Under the pieces are notes generated by a model. It made no database searches. It was not told where the DNA came from and saw only the letters and a list, made by a program, of their open reading frames with translations. Positions 1 to 8,025 of a DNA stretch of 64,000 bases are shown here, piece by piece. A program made the position numbers and the translations under genes. The DNA comes from CAWDMN01 sp963803155 (GTDB taxonomy: Bacteria; Acidobacteriota; Terriglobia; Versatilivoradales; Versatilivoraceae). Location of the stretch: positions 68,776-132,775 of the forward strand of contig CAWDMN010000051.1 of assembly GCA_963803155.1 (NCBI GenBank), given 5' to 3'. The first letter of the stretch is position 1. Each line of letters starts with the position of its first letter.

Positions 1-304
1 CTTGCCGGAGGGCACGCAATTGCGCAAAGTTCATGGGCGAACGATAGCGCCTAAGGCCATAAATCAACACATGGAATCCTTCCACGGTCGCTTCCACTCC
101 GGGGATCAACGTGATGCCTCTATCCGAGGCAAATCCGCGCAATTCTTCCGACCATTGCAAAGCATTGTGACAGGTAATAGCCAAGGCATGAAAACCCAGT
201 TGAGCAGCTTTTTCAATTAACTCATGGGCCGAATATTCAACCGCATCCCGCGGATCAAAATTCGTATGAGCATGTAATTCGACCTTTAATTCTTTTTTCT
301 CCAT
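1..304 (-). CDS. PHP-domain phosphoesterase, N-terminal part (cut by window edge)
   Basis: The first 101 codons of a protein that continues beyond position 1. It starts at the ATG at 304-302. The N-terminus reads KVELHAHTNFDPRD, which carries the HxH metal-binding motif that opens PHP (polymerase and histidinol phosphatase) domains, and it is followed by AITCHN and a PGVEAT-like segment, all in PHP order. Members of this family hydrolyse phosphoesters or nucleic-acid ends with a trinuclear metal centre, but the missing C-terminus prevents a substrate call. It lies 81 bases downstream of the aminotransferase on the same strand and is probably the last visible gene of the mqnC operon. Confidence 0.75.
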   Translation of the reverse strand, partial: MEKKELKVELHAHTNFDPRDAVEYSAHELIEKAAQLGFHALAITCHNALQWSEELRGFASDRGITLIPGVEATVEGFHVLIYGLRRYRSPMNFAQLRALRQ

Positions 305-385
305 TCTTCCTTCAATTCTGCAATCGATATTCGACTGCCAAGAAACAGCAGTCTTAAACATAGTAATCATATCGGTAAAAAAGCG

Positions 386-1579
386 TCAATCATGAAGCCT
401 TTCAGCCGACAGAGTTGAGACAATCCTATTCAGCGCAGTCCGCAGGACCGATTCCTCCTGGGTGAAAGTCAACACCAGGTGAGGAGAGCGCATTTCATAG
501 AAGTATCCTGGATGAACTAAAACATGCGACTTCTCGAGTAGTCTCAGAACCAGATCCTCCTCATCCATTCCCTGGTCGCCGATTCGCAAAGAAAGATAAA
601 AACCCCCTTCGGGAGGGACATAGCTGAATTCGTCTTCCCTGGATAGAGCATCCATGGCCGCATCCCGGCATTGCCGCATCTTTTTTTTATACGAGTCCAG
701 GAATTCACTTCCCTTTTCAAATATGGCCGGGACACTGAATTGAATCAGCTCATTAACCGGGAGAAAAGTGTCAGAGATCAACTCCAGGGTGCGCAGGGCA
801 TTCCCGACTCTAGCGGGCTGTCCGGAGACGACGATCCAACCCAGCTTCATGCCGGGCAAAGCGAACATTTTTGAAAAACCATTCAAGGTAAAAACCAGCG
901 GGGCGCGAGTGCCCGCGGGACGGGGCAAACGGAAGGGAGAGTAAAAAAACTCGCTGAACACTTCATCCGCAATGATTGCGAGTCGATGCCTTGTGGCAAT
1001 TTCGGCGATTTCCCGCAGTTCAGATTCGTTTGCCACCATGCCGGTCGGATTGTGGGGGGAAATAAGCACTATAGCCCGCGTCCGAGTGGTTAAACGGGAT
1101 TCCAGGTAATCCACATCAATCCTCCACTCCTGGTCTTCGCGCAATCGATATGAAATAAGATTGACCTGACAGATGCGGGCGATCAGATCAAAGAGCGGAT
1201 ATGTGGGAGTAGGGCATATGATTTCATCGCCAGCTTCGGCCAATAAGCGGAAACAGTAAAGGTAGGAAAGACTCGTTCCGGGGGTCAGCAGAATCTGCGA
1301 GGGAGAAAAATCCAATCCCTGATTTCGATAGTAGCTTGCAATTGCCATCCGGGCAGATTCCTGGCCCAGGGAATCCGGTCGGTAGTGGCAAACGCGCGGC
1401 AAACTTTCCAATAAAATTTGCCGCAGGACAGACTCCGGAAAGAAAAGCCCCGCGGCCGATACATTGCCAGAAATCAGATCGATGACGGCCTCTCCAGCTG
1501 TTTTCAAACGTCCATGGAGTTCATAAATCCGGTTGGTCAACCGGGGAGACAGGCCCAAATTCAAATCATTAAAATCCAT
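386..1579 (-). CDS. PLP-dependent aminotransferase, class I/II (aspartate aminotransferase-like)
   Basis: A 397-residue fold-type I aminotransferase. Visible PLP motifs are ISPHNPTG near residues 173-180 (Asn177 stacks on the cofactor), ADEVF with Asp205 binding the pyridine nitrogen, and NGFSKMF with Lys237 as the Schiff-base lysine. Length is normal for the family. The start is the ATG at 1579-1577, which shares its A with the stop codon of the upstream peroxiredoxin (TAATG), so translation is probably coupled; a longer reading frame extends upstream but runs through the peroxiredoxin gene. The amino-acid substrate cannot be told from sequence. A role in aspartate or aromatic amino-acid metabolism is only a family-level guess. 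Confidence 0.85.
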   Translation of the reverse strand: MDFNDLNLGLSPRLTNRIYELHGRLKTAGEAVIDLISGNVSAAGLFFPESVLRQILLESLPRVCHYRPDSLGQESARMAIASYYRNQGLDFSPSQILLTPGTSLSYLYCFRLLAEAGDEIICPTPTYPLFDLIARICQVNLISYRLREDQEWRIDVDYLESRLTTRTRAIVLISPHNPTGMVANESELREIAEIATRHRLAIIADEVFSEFFYSPFRLPRPAGTRAPLVFTLNGFSKMFALPGMKLGWIVVSGQPARVGNALRTLELISDTFLPVNELIQFSVPAIFEKGSEFLDSYKKKMRQCRDAAMDALSREDEFSYVPPEGGFYLSLRIGDQGMDEEDLVLRLLEKSHVLVHPGYFYEMRSPHLVLTFTQEESVLRTALNRIVSTLSAERLHD

Positions 1580-2106
1580 TAAATCAGTTTCAACTCCTTG
1601 AGCTTGATCACGACATCTTGTGCCGCGGTCCGCGGATTGACCTGTTTGTCGATGAAAAGGATTTTTCCCTCTTTTCCAATATAAAAGGTCCATCGGGCCG
1701 GAAAGGGACGGATCAGACTCACTACTCCATACGCTTTGGCGGCATTTTTGTCAGGATCACTCAGGATGGGATAATCCGCGCCTAAAGAATCGGCAAAATT
1801 CGTATTCGTCTCCACTGTATCACAGCTGGCGGTGAAGTAAGCAATCCTGGCATCTTTGAGAGGCTGGCCATTCTCACGGAATGACTTGCACTGAGCAGTT
1901 CACCCCCCGGTGAACGCTTTGGGGAACCAAGCCAGAACAACCACTTGCTTGCCCCGGTAATCGGAAAGTTTGTGAACCTTGCCATCTGAACCAGTTAAAG
2001 AAAAATCAGGAGCCAAATCCCCCGGCTTCAAGTCTTGTGCCCTGATTGGCCCCCCGCCCAGCATCGCCGAAACGATCAGGGCTATTCCTCCAATTTTCCA
2101 TTGCAT
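1579..2106 (-). CDS. Secreted peroxiredoxin, probable selenoprotein (in-frame TGA = Sec69)
   Basis: A 175-codon AhpC/TSA (BCP-like) peroxiredoxin interrupted by one in-frame TGA at 1902-1900 (codon 69). The residues before it are AWFPKAFTGG and those after it TAQCKSFREN. In this family the residue after the PKA.T.G motif is the peroxidatic cysteine, so the TGA sits exactly at the catalytic position and is best read as selenocysteine. The frame is intact on both sides and ends normally in KLKELKLI. A SECIS-like hairpin follows the TGA. The first ~23 residues are a signal peptide ending IRA-QD, so the enzyme should be periplasmic, reducing peroxides with an outside thiol donor. A GGAGAG ribosome site lies 6 bases before the ATG. 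The start overlaps ttcA by 25 bases. The alternative, a nonsense mutation, is less likely given the exact position. Sec-decoding genes are not in this window. Confidence 0.85.
1867..1885 (-). promoter_or_regulatory. Putative bacterial SECIS hairpin
   Basis: Directly downstream of the TGA in the peroxiredoxin mRNA, GUCAUUC (1885-1879) pairs with GAAUGGC (1873-1867), giving seven pairs including one U-G, around the five-base loop CGUGA (1878-1874). The first loop G lies 23 bases after the TGA, inside the roughly 16-37 base range seen for bacterial SECIS elements, and the loop has a G within its first two positions and a GU pair of bases as SelB-binding loops do. Manual folding only. Confidence 0.65.
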
Positions 2107-2921
2107 AAAGGTCTCTCCGCTCCTTTCAGCTCATCAGACTCTTCTTCAACTATAACAGAGGAGAAATCGAAGAGGGCATGATCCAGCAGCGTAGATGGGT
2201 GCACATGTTCAAGGGCGGCCAACATGGAATCCTGTAACCTAGGTATCTCTTTTTGCAGTCCCCCGATCAATTCCTTTATCCGTTTCCTCTGCAGGTTAGG
2301 TTGTGAGCCGCACACATTACACGGAATGATTGGAAAATTCATGAGGCGCGCATAATCAGCGATGTCATCCTCAAGGCAATAAGACATGGGGCGGATTACA
2401 ATGTTGCGTCTATCATTGCTTCGCAACAGGGGAGGCATTCCTTTGAGAGCACCTTCAAAAAAGAGATTCAACAAAAAAGTCTCGAAGATATCGTTAGCGT
2501 GATGACCCAGCGCGATTTTATTGCAGCCGAGTTTCACTGCGGCGTTATAAAGGATCCCGCGTCTCAACCGAGAACAGAGAAAGCAACTCGTTTTGCCTTC
2601 GGGAATTTTGGAGCGCACAATCGAATAAGTATCTTCTTTTAAGATGTGATAAGGCTGTCCTATCGAATCAAAATACCGGGGAAGCACGTCTGCCGGGAAC
2701 CCGGGCTGTGATTGATCCAGGTTTACGGCTAGCAACTCAAAATGGACCGGCGCCCGAGCCTGCAAATCGCGCAGTAGGGAAAGCAAAACAAAACTATCCT
2801 TCCCACCGCTGACACAAACCATGATTCGATCTTTTTCCCTGATCATGGAATAATCCGCAATGGCTTTACCTACACGGCGCAGGAGACGTTTCTTAATTTT
2901 TTCCAACTGATTCAAGGACAT
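2082..2921 (-). CDS. ttcA: tRNA 2-thiocytidine biosynthesis protein TtcA
   Basis: A 279-residue PP-loop ATPase that adenylates C32 of certain tRNAs and inserts sulfur to make 2-thiocytidine, in the cytoplasm, using an iron-sulfur cluster. The PP-loop SGGKDS is at residues 38-43. Two CxxC pairs, Cys112/Cys115 (CFLC) and Cys200/Cys203 (CNVC followed by GSQPNLQR), are the TtcA signature that separates it from TilS. ALGHHANDIFET is also conserved. It begins 15 bases after mqnC and its end overlaps the peroxiredoxin start, consistent with one transcript. The C-terminal ~30 residues are variable. Confidence 0.9.
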   Translation of the reverse strand: MSLNQLEKIKKRLLRRVGKAIADYSMIREKDRIMVCVSGGKDSFVLLSLLRDLQARAPVHFELLAVNLDQSQPGFPADVLPRYFDSIGQPYHILKEDTYSIVRSKIPEGKTSCFLCSRLRRGILYNAAVKLGCNKIALGHHANDIFETFLLNLFFEGALKGMPPLLRSNDRRNIVIRPMSYCLEDDIADYARLMNFPIIPCNVCGSQPNLQRKRIKELIGGLQKEIPRLQDSMLAALEHVHPSTLLDHALFDFSSVIVEEESDELKGAERPLCNGKLEE

Positions 2922-2936
2922 GATAGGAGATTCCCC

Positions 2937-4037
2937 TTAGGCAGAGCCCCATATCGGCTCGGGAGATTTTATCTCCGGTTCCCCTATCCTCACATAGTTG
3001 GCTTTTCGGCAACAGGGGATGAATCCTTCCGCGAGAATGGATTCCCGCAACAGGCCTTCCGTGGCTTTATGACAAGCACCCGCGGGGGAAATGACATTCT
3101 CTTCGATCATGATGCTGCCCATATCATTGGCGCCACAATGCAAGGCCTGACGGCCGACTTCCAATCCCTGGGTCAGCCAGGAGACTTGCATGTTGGAAAA
3201 ATTGTCGAGATAGATCCTGGAAAAAGACAACCACTGCAAGTATTCCTCGGCGGGAACGCGGTTGGGAATCTTGCGGCCCATGGCGGTGTTGTCAGGCTGC
3301 AGAGTCCAGGGTATGAAGGCAACAAACCCGTGCGTATGACATTGAAGTCGATAAATTCTTTCCAAATGCTCGATACGTTGAGCCCAGGTCTCCCCGATTC
3401 CGAACATCATGGTGGCGGTGGTGGGGATTTGCAGACTATGGGCGGTCTCCATTATTTCGAGCCATTCGGCCGTATTGCACTTGGTAGTGTTCTTTCGGCG
3501 CACTTGATCCACCAGGATTTCCGCCCCGCCTCCTGGAAGGGAATCAAGTCCTGCTTCCTTGAGCCGGCGCAGAATCTCAAGAGAGCTTAATCCGGTCAGA
3601 TGAACAAGCCCTTGAATTTCCGGTGGTGAAAAACAGTGGAGATGAACCGAGTAGCGAGTCTTCAATTGCCTAAGCAACTCCTCATACCACTCGAATGGCA
3701 GGTCGGGATGGAGCCCCCCCTGCATCAAGATGCCACTCCCCCCCAAATTCAGGGTCTCCTCGACTTTCTTAAAGATTTCATCAAAGGTTAGCGTATAGCC
3801 ATCAGAAGCGCCGGGCCGACGATAAAAAGCACAAAAAGTGCAGACCGCAGTGCATAAATTGCTGTAGTTGATGTTCCGATCGATTACATAGGTGACTATG
3901 TTATCCGGATGCAATTCTCGCCGAAGACGGTCTGCTTGCTCCTTCAACCAAATCAAAGGCGCCTGGTCCACTAATTCAAGATATTCTGATGAATTGAGTC
4001 TCTCTCTCTTCTCCACTCGATTCTGCAATTCCTGCAT
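2937..4037 (-). CDS. mqnC: Cyclic dehypoxanthinyl futalosine synthase (MqnC), radical SAM
   Basis: Radical SAM enzyme of the futalosine route to menaquinone; it cyclises dehypoxanthinyl futalosine to the spiro cyclic product. With the ATG at 4037 the protein has 366 residues. The CxxxCxxC cluster motif CTAVCTFC (Cys62, 66, 69) follows NINYSNL, and GGGAEI, a PWTLQPDNTAM segment and LEVGRQALHCGANDMG are typical of MqnC and its CofH/MqnE relatives. The frame is open to a TTG at 4094, but the ATG puts the N-terminus where family members begin; neither start has a strong ribosome site. It heads the ttcA-peroxiredoxin-aminotransferase operon. The other mqn genes are not in the window. Confidence 0.88.
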   Translation of the reverse strand: MQELQNRVEKRERLNSSEYLELVDQAPLIWLKEQADRLRRELHPDNIVTYVIDRNINYSNLCTAVCTFCAFYRRPGASDGYTLTFDEIFKKVEETLNLGGSGILMQGGLHPDLPFEWYEELLRQLKTRYSVHLHCFSPPEIQGLVHLTGLSSLEILRRLKEAGLDSLPGGGAEILVDQVRRKNTTKCNTAEWLEIMETAHSLQIPTTATMMFGIGETWAQRIEHLERIYRLQCHTHGFVAFIPWTLQPDNTAMGRKIPNRVPAEEYLQWLSFSRIYLDNFSNMQVSWLTQGLEVGRQALHCGANDMGSIMIEENVISPAGACHKATEGLLRESILAEGFIPCCRKANYVRIGEPEIKSPEPIWGSA

Positions 4038-4359
4038 CTGTTTGCTCAACCGAGCCTCACTTTCTGATCCAATCCCACATTTTCCCCGACTCAATATCCA
4101 GTCGCCGCCCGGATACTATTATCCACCCGCGCACCTCAACTTAAAATCCCAACCAAGCAAAGGTGGAGCAGGCACTCGGTGCACGCCGGTTCAGCGGGCG
4201 AGGCTCGCTACGCAACGCGGGATGAAGCGTGCGTCCCGCCCTCCTTGTCCATTTTCAATCTCTGCTTTTACCGGCCACGCTGGCGTCCGGGGCACTCGGA
4301 GGGAGGGTTGTTTCCCCAACTCCTCCATGATGAAAATAGGAATCATTCTCTTCGTTAAC
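4038..4359. other. Intergenic stretch, no gene seen
   Basis: About 320 bases between the SDR gene and mqnC, both read leftwards, so it should hold the mqnC operon promoter unless the two are cotranscribed. A six-base GCGGGA/TCCCGC inverted repeat lies near 4218-4243. I see no convincing coding frame, RNA gene or clear promoter hexamers. Confidence 0.5.
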
Positions 4360-5136
4360 TCAAAGTCGTCTCAGGTGGAATCCCCCGTCAACATTGATTA
4401 CTTCACCGGTGGAGTAAGGAAAATAACCTTGTGCAATGGCCGCTACAGCTTTAGCCACATCCTCCGGCTCCCCCCAGCGCGGAATTGGAGTCAACCCAGC
4501 CTGAAACATTTTATCGTACTTTTCCTGAACGGCGGAGGTCATATCCGTGCGGATAATCCCAGGACGAATCTCATAAACTGGAATCCCACATTCTGAAAGG
4601 CGATCCGCAAACAGCCGAGTCATCATGGAAATGCCTGCTTTCGTCAGACAATAATCCCCGCGATTGACCGAGGAGGTGTAGGCGGAGATGGATGAAATAT
4701 TAACAATCATGGGGATGATATTAGGGATTTCATTTCTTTCCTCAACCATCCATCTGGCAATCCTTTGAGTCAGAAAAAAGGGTCCTCGCAAATTTGTGCT
4801 CACTAGATAATCGAAACTCTCTGGAACCGTCTCCAACAAATCAGCCCGGACCTTTGGGGCCACCCCGGCATTGTTGACCAGCAAATCAATCCGTCCAAAG
4901 CGCTGCTGGATAAATTCAACCATCTTTGCCTGGTCTTCCAAAGATCCCACGTTAGCCTGAAATGCTTCGGCACTTATCCCGATTTTTCGAGCCTCGTCAC
5001 AAACCAGCCGCGCCGCCTCATGATTGCTGGCATAGTTGACTGTTAAATCAAAACCGTTGCGGGCCAAAGCCAGGCAGATAGCTTTTCCGATGCCCCGACT
5101 TCCCCCGGTCACTAAAGCACATTTGCGAGAATTCAT
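4360..5136 (-). CDS. SDR-family oxidoreductase (3-ketoacyl-ACP reductase-like)
   Basis: A 258-residue classical short-chain dehydrogenase/reductase. The NAD(P)-binding TGGSRGIG is at residues 10-17, NNAG at 88-91, and the catalytic Ser149, Tyr162 and Lys166 have the standard spacing (SSISAY then DYCLTK). The C-terminus ends with a GEVINVDGGF block, typical of FabG-like enzymes. Many relatives are annotated as 3-ketoacyl-ACP reductases, but the substrate is not certain; one extra fabG paralogue outside a fatty-acid cluster often serves another purpose. Transcribed alone, divergently from the permease pair, with about 300 bases between the two starts. Confidence 0.85.
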   Translation of the reverse strand: MNSRKCALVTGGSRGIGKAICLALARNGFDLTVNYASNHEAARLVCDEARKIGISAEAFQANVGSLEDQAKMVEFIQQRFGRIDLLVNNAGVAPKVRADLLETVPESFDYLVSTNLRGPFFLTQRIARWMVEERNEIPNIIPMIVNISSISAYTSSVNRGDYCLTKAGISMMTRLFADRLSECGIPVYEIRPGIIRTDMTSAVQEKYDKMFQAGLTPIPRWGEPEDVAKAVAAIAQGYFPYSTGEVINVDGGFHLRRL

Positions 5137-5442
5137 TTCCAGACTCCATCCATAAATGATTTACACCTAAAAATCGAGTGTCGGCAGCCATCTCCGCAAG
5201 ATTTACGGAAACAATCCGAATTATGCCATTCGAGCGTCGAATTTGACAAATTTGTTCATGGGGAAGAATTGGAATTTGTCTGTTCTTAAAGCCCGCTGTC
5301 TATCGTAAAATAATCCCTGTTTTTCTTGAGCTCGCGGAAGCTTGGTTGATCTTATTCCATCATATGAGGAGATGGAAGCAGATTGCGTCAAGCGGGAGAA
5401 TTCGCCGCATCCAAAAGGAGACTGATTTATCTCCAGCAAATT

Positions 5443-6663
5443 ATGAATGTCACGGAAGCCGTCACCATTTCCATCCAGTCTCTTCGCGCTAACAAGCTTC
5501 GTTCCTTTCTGACCTTATTGGGTTTGATCATTGGCGTCATGACTTTGATTCTGGTCATGACGATCGTGCAGGGAGCCAACGTTTATGTTGAAGAGAAAAT
5601 CGCCAACCTTGGGACGAATGTCTTTCAGGTCTCGGCGCGCCCGCTGGTGGTGACTGATTTTCAGGAACTGATAAAATCTCAGCGCAACAAAGATCTCTTA
5701 CTGGAAGACTTGGAGGCAATCAAGGCACAATGCCGGGATTGTATGTTGGCCGGTGCACAAGTCAGTACTACGGCAACCGTCAAATTCGGCAATGAATCCG
5801 GCACTGATACCAGCATCCGCGGCGTCACCGCCAACATGAGTGAAATTGGCACGATTGAAGTGGAGACTGGCCGGTACATCTCCCCCTTTGAAGAGAAGGA
5901 TGGGACGCGTGCTTGTATTGTGGGAGCCGACGTAGTTGAGAATCTTTTCCCCCACCTAAATCCAATCGGAAAAAATCTGCGGGTTGGCGGCCAGGAGTAC
6001 CAAGTGGTGGGGATTGCCGAAAAGATGGGCAGCATTCTGGGACAGACACAAGATAATTTTGCCCTCATTCCAATTACGGCTTTTTTCAGACAATTTGGCT
6101 CCCGCCGAAGCATTACCATGAACATTAAAACCCGTGACGGCAATATATTGAGTTCAGCTCAAGATCAAGTCCGGATGATATTGCGCGGGCGCCGCCAGTT
6201 ATCCTACCACCAAACCGACAACTTCTATATCGCCACTTCGGATACTTTCTTATCCCTATGGGCCAGCATCAGCTCTGCATTCTTCATGGTTTTCATCATG
6301 ATTTCTTCCATCGCTTCAATTGTGGGGGGGATCGTCATCATGAATATCATGCTGGTGTCCGTCACTGAACGGACGAAAGAGATCGGCGTTCGGCGCGCCG
6401 TGGGTGCGCGCCGCAATGACATCCTGCGCCAATTCCTGATCGAGGCGCTGGTCCAATGCCTTGTGGGCGGAGTTGTGGGCATATTGTTCGGCTTTTTGGC
6501 AGCCTTGCTGGTGCGCCAATTTACTCCTTTCCCCGCCGCCGTGCGGCTATGGGTCGCCTTGACTGGATTCATTCTATCTTTAATCATCGGGCTATTTTTC
6601 GGAATTTATCCCGCACACAAAGCCTCGGCGCTGGACCCCATCGAAGCCTTGCGGCGAGAGTGA
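5443..6663 (+). CDS. ABC transporter permease, MacB/FtsX type (first of pair)
   Basis: A 406-residue inner-membrane permease of the MacB-like type VII ABC exporter superfamily: one N-terminal membrane helix after the RANKLRSFLTLLG motif, a large periplasmic core (about residues 50-270, MacB_PCD) and three C-terminal helices forming the FtsX domain, with the hallmark NIMLVSVTERTKEIGVRRAVGA split by the membrane edge, and a terminal DPIEALR. Such proteins couple cytoplasmic ATP hydrolysis to movement of a periplasmic domain. The ATG at 5443 places the signal-anchor helix at the N-terminus; the frame is open to a TTG at 5383. Its ATPase subunit is not adjacent. Confidence 0.87.
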   Translation: MNVTEAVTISIQSLRANKLRSFLTLLGLIIGVMTLILVMTIVQGANVYVEEKIANLGTNVFQVSARPLVVTDFQELIKSQRNKDLLLEDLEAIKAQCRDCMLAGAQVSTTATVKFGNESGTDTSIRGVTANMSEIGTIEVETGRYISPFEEKDGTRACIVGADVVENLFPHLNPIGKNLRVGGQEYQVVGIAEKMGSILGQTQDNFALIPITAFFRQFGSRRSITMNIKTRDGNILSSAQDQVRMILRGRRQLSYHQTDNFYIATSDTFLSLWASISSAFFMVFIMISSIASIVGGIVIMNIMLVSVTERTKEIGVRRAVGARRNDILRQFLIEALVQCLVGGVVGILFGFLAALLVRQFTPFPAAVRLWVALTGFILSLIIGLFFGIYPAHKASALDPIEALRRE

Positions 6664-6677
6664 CGCGAGTTCCCGAT

Positions 6678-7967
6678 ATGCCAATCCATTTAAAAGACCG
6701 TATCCGCAAAGCTCATTTTCTCTTTCAATTTCATGAAAATCTGGGCATCGCGCTGGAGACCATCCGGAGCAACAAATTCCGCTCCTTTTTGACCATCCTG
6801 GGAGTTGTGATTGGAGTCACCTCCGTCATCTCCGTTGCTTCCATCATCCAAGGGCTGAACAACCTGATCGCAAACCGGGTCAACCAACTGGGAAGCAATG
6901 TTTTTTTTGTTTCGAGGATTCCCCCTTTCACTTTTGGCCGTTTGCCGGAAAAAATCCGGCAAAGAAAGTATCTTCGGTATGAAGATGCCCTGGCCATCCG
7001 GGAACGATGCCCTTCCGTGAAGGAAGTAACGGTATTCCAGACCCGCTTTGCCGGACTCGGAGGCTTTAATTTGGTGCGCTGCGGAAATGAGCATATCGAA
7101 AATGCCATCCTGCGAAGCGCTGAGCCAGCCTATGGCCGGGTTCTCCCCATATTCTCGATTAAGGATGGCCGGACTATCACGGATTTCGACAATGAACATG
7201 CCTCCAACGTTTGTATCATCGGTTTAGGAATTGCCGACGCTTTGTTTCCCAACATCGATCCCATTGGCAAAGATCTCAATGTAAATGGGACCATTTTTCG
7301 GATTATCGGCACTTTTGATCGAGATCAAGGATTGTTTGGCGGGCCAGGCATCGATCAGTTCGTCGTCATGCCGTACAGAACATTTCATCGCATGTATCCG
7401 GAAATTGAAGACAACATTATCGCCGTCAGTGTTCGAAATCCCGAACAATCTTCGCGTGCGCAGGATGAAGTCGTTGAAGCCATGCGTCGCCAGCGCAAAA
7501 TTCCAGCCAACGGAGAAAATGATTTCGACATTTTCGAGTCTGACATTCTCTCCACTATTTGGAAACAACTGACCGGAGCCGTGGTCATCTTGACCTTGGT
7601 CATCTCGTCGATCGGTTTGTTGGTGGGAGGCATTGGCGTGATGAACATCATGCTGGTTTCGGTGACGGAAAGAACTCGAGAAATAGGGATTCGCAAAGCG
7701 GTGGGGGCACAGAAAAAAGATATTCTTCAACAATTTCTTATGGAAGCCATGACTCTGACCGGCGTGGGCGGCTTTCTCGGAATCTTGATCGGCTTTTTGC
7801 TCAGTCAGCTTATCCGGATTTTTTTCCCGGCGCTTCCCACCCAGGTGTCACTTCTATGGGTGGGGATTGCTTTCTCGGTCTCGGTGGCGGTGGGTCTTTT
7901 CTTTGGAATTTTTCCAGCCAAACGGGCCGCTGAAATGGATCCCATTGTGGCCTTGCGATATGAATGA
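6678..7967 (+). CDS. ABC transporter permease, MacB/FtsX type (second of pair)
   Basis: A 429-residue paralogue of the preceding gene, starting 14 bases after its stop, so the two are surely cotranscribed and may form a heterodimer. Same layout: SNKFRSFLTILG before the first helix, a periplasmic MacB core, then GVMNIMLVSVTERTREIG and three C-terminal helices with a terminal DPIVALRYE. The ATG at 6678 was chosen because an upstream extension would lie inside the first permease gene. No ATP-binding subunit or periplasmic adaptor (MacA-like) gene is next to the pair, so the partner ATPase must be encoded elsewhere. Substrate unknown; lipoprotein, peptide or antibiotic export are family possibilities. 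Confidence 0.87.
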   Translation: MPIHLKDRIRKAHFLFQFHENLGIALETIRSNKFRSFLTILGVVIGVTSVISVASIIQGLNNLIANRVNQLGSNVFFVSRIPPFTFGRLPEKIRQRKYLRYEDALAIRERCPSVKEVTVFQTRFAGLGGFNLVRCGNEHIENAILRSAEPAYGRVLPIFSIKDGRTITDFDNEHASNVCIIGLGIADALFPNIDPIGKDLNVNGTIFRIIGTFDRDQGLFGGPGIDQFVVMPYRTFHRMYPEIEDNIIAVSVRNPEQSSRAQDEVVEAMRRQRKIPANGENDFDIFESDILSTIWKQLTGAVVILTLVISSIGLLVGGIGVMNIMLVSVTERTREIGIRKAVGAQKKDILQQFLMEAMTLTGVGGFLGILIGFLLSQLIRIFFPALPTQVSLLWVGIAFSVSVAVGLFFGIFPAKRAAEMDPIVALRYE

Positions 7968-8025
7968 CGCGCGGCGGGAGAAAAACATCCGCGGGCAATC
8001 TCATACCCCGGCGAATGATTCTAAA

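Noticed and set aside
1579..2106. Peroxiredoxin as a pseudogene split by a nonsense codon
   Set aside because: The stop is TGA exactly at the catalytic cysteine, the flanking motif is intact, both parts share one frame and a SECIS-like hairpin follows. I kept it as a probable selenoprotein.
3069..3590. A 173-codon plus-strand frame
   Set aside because: Antisense of mqnC.
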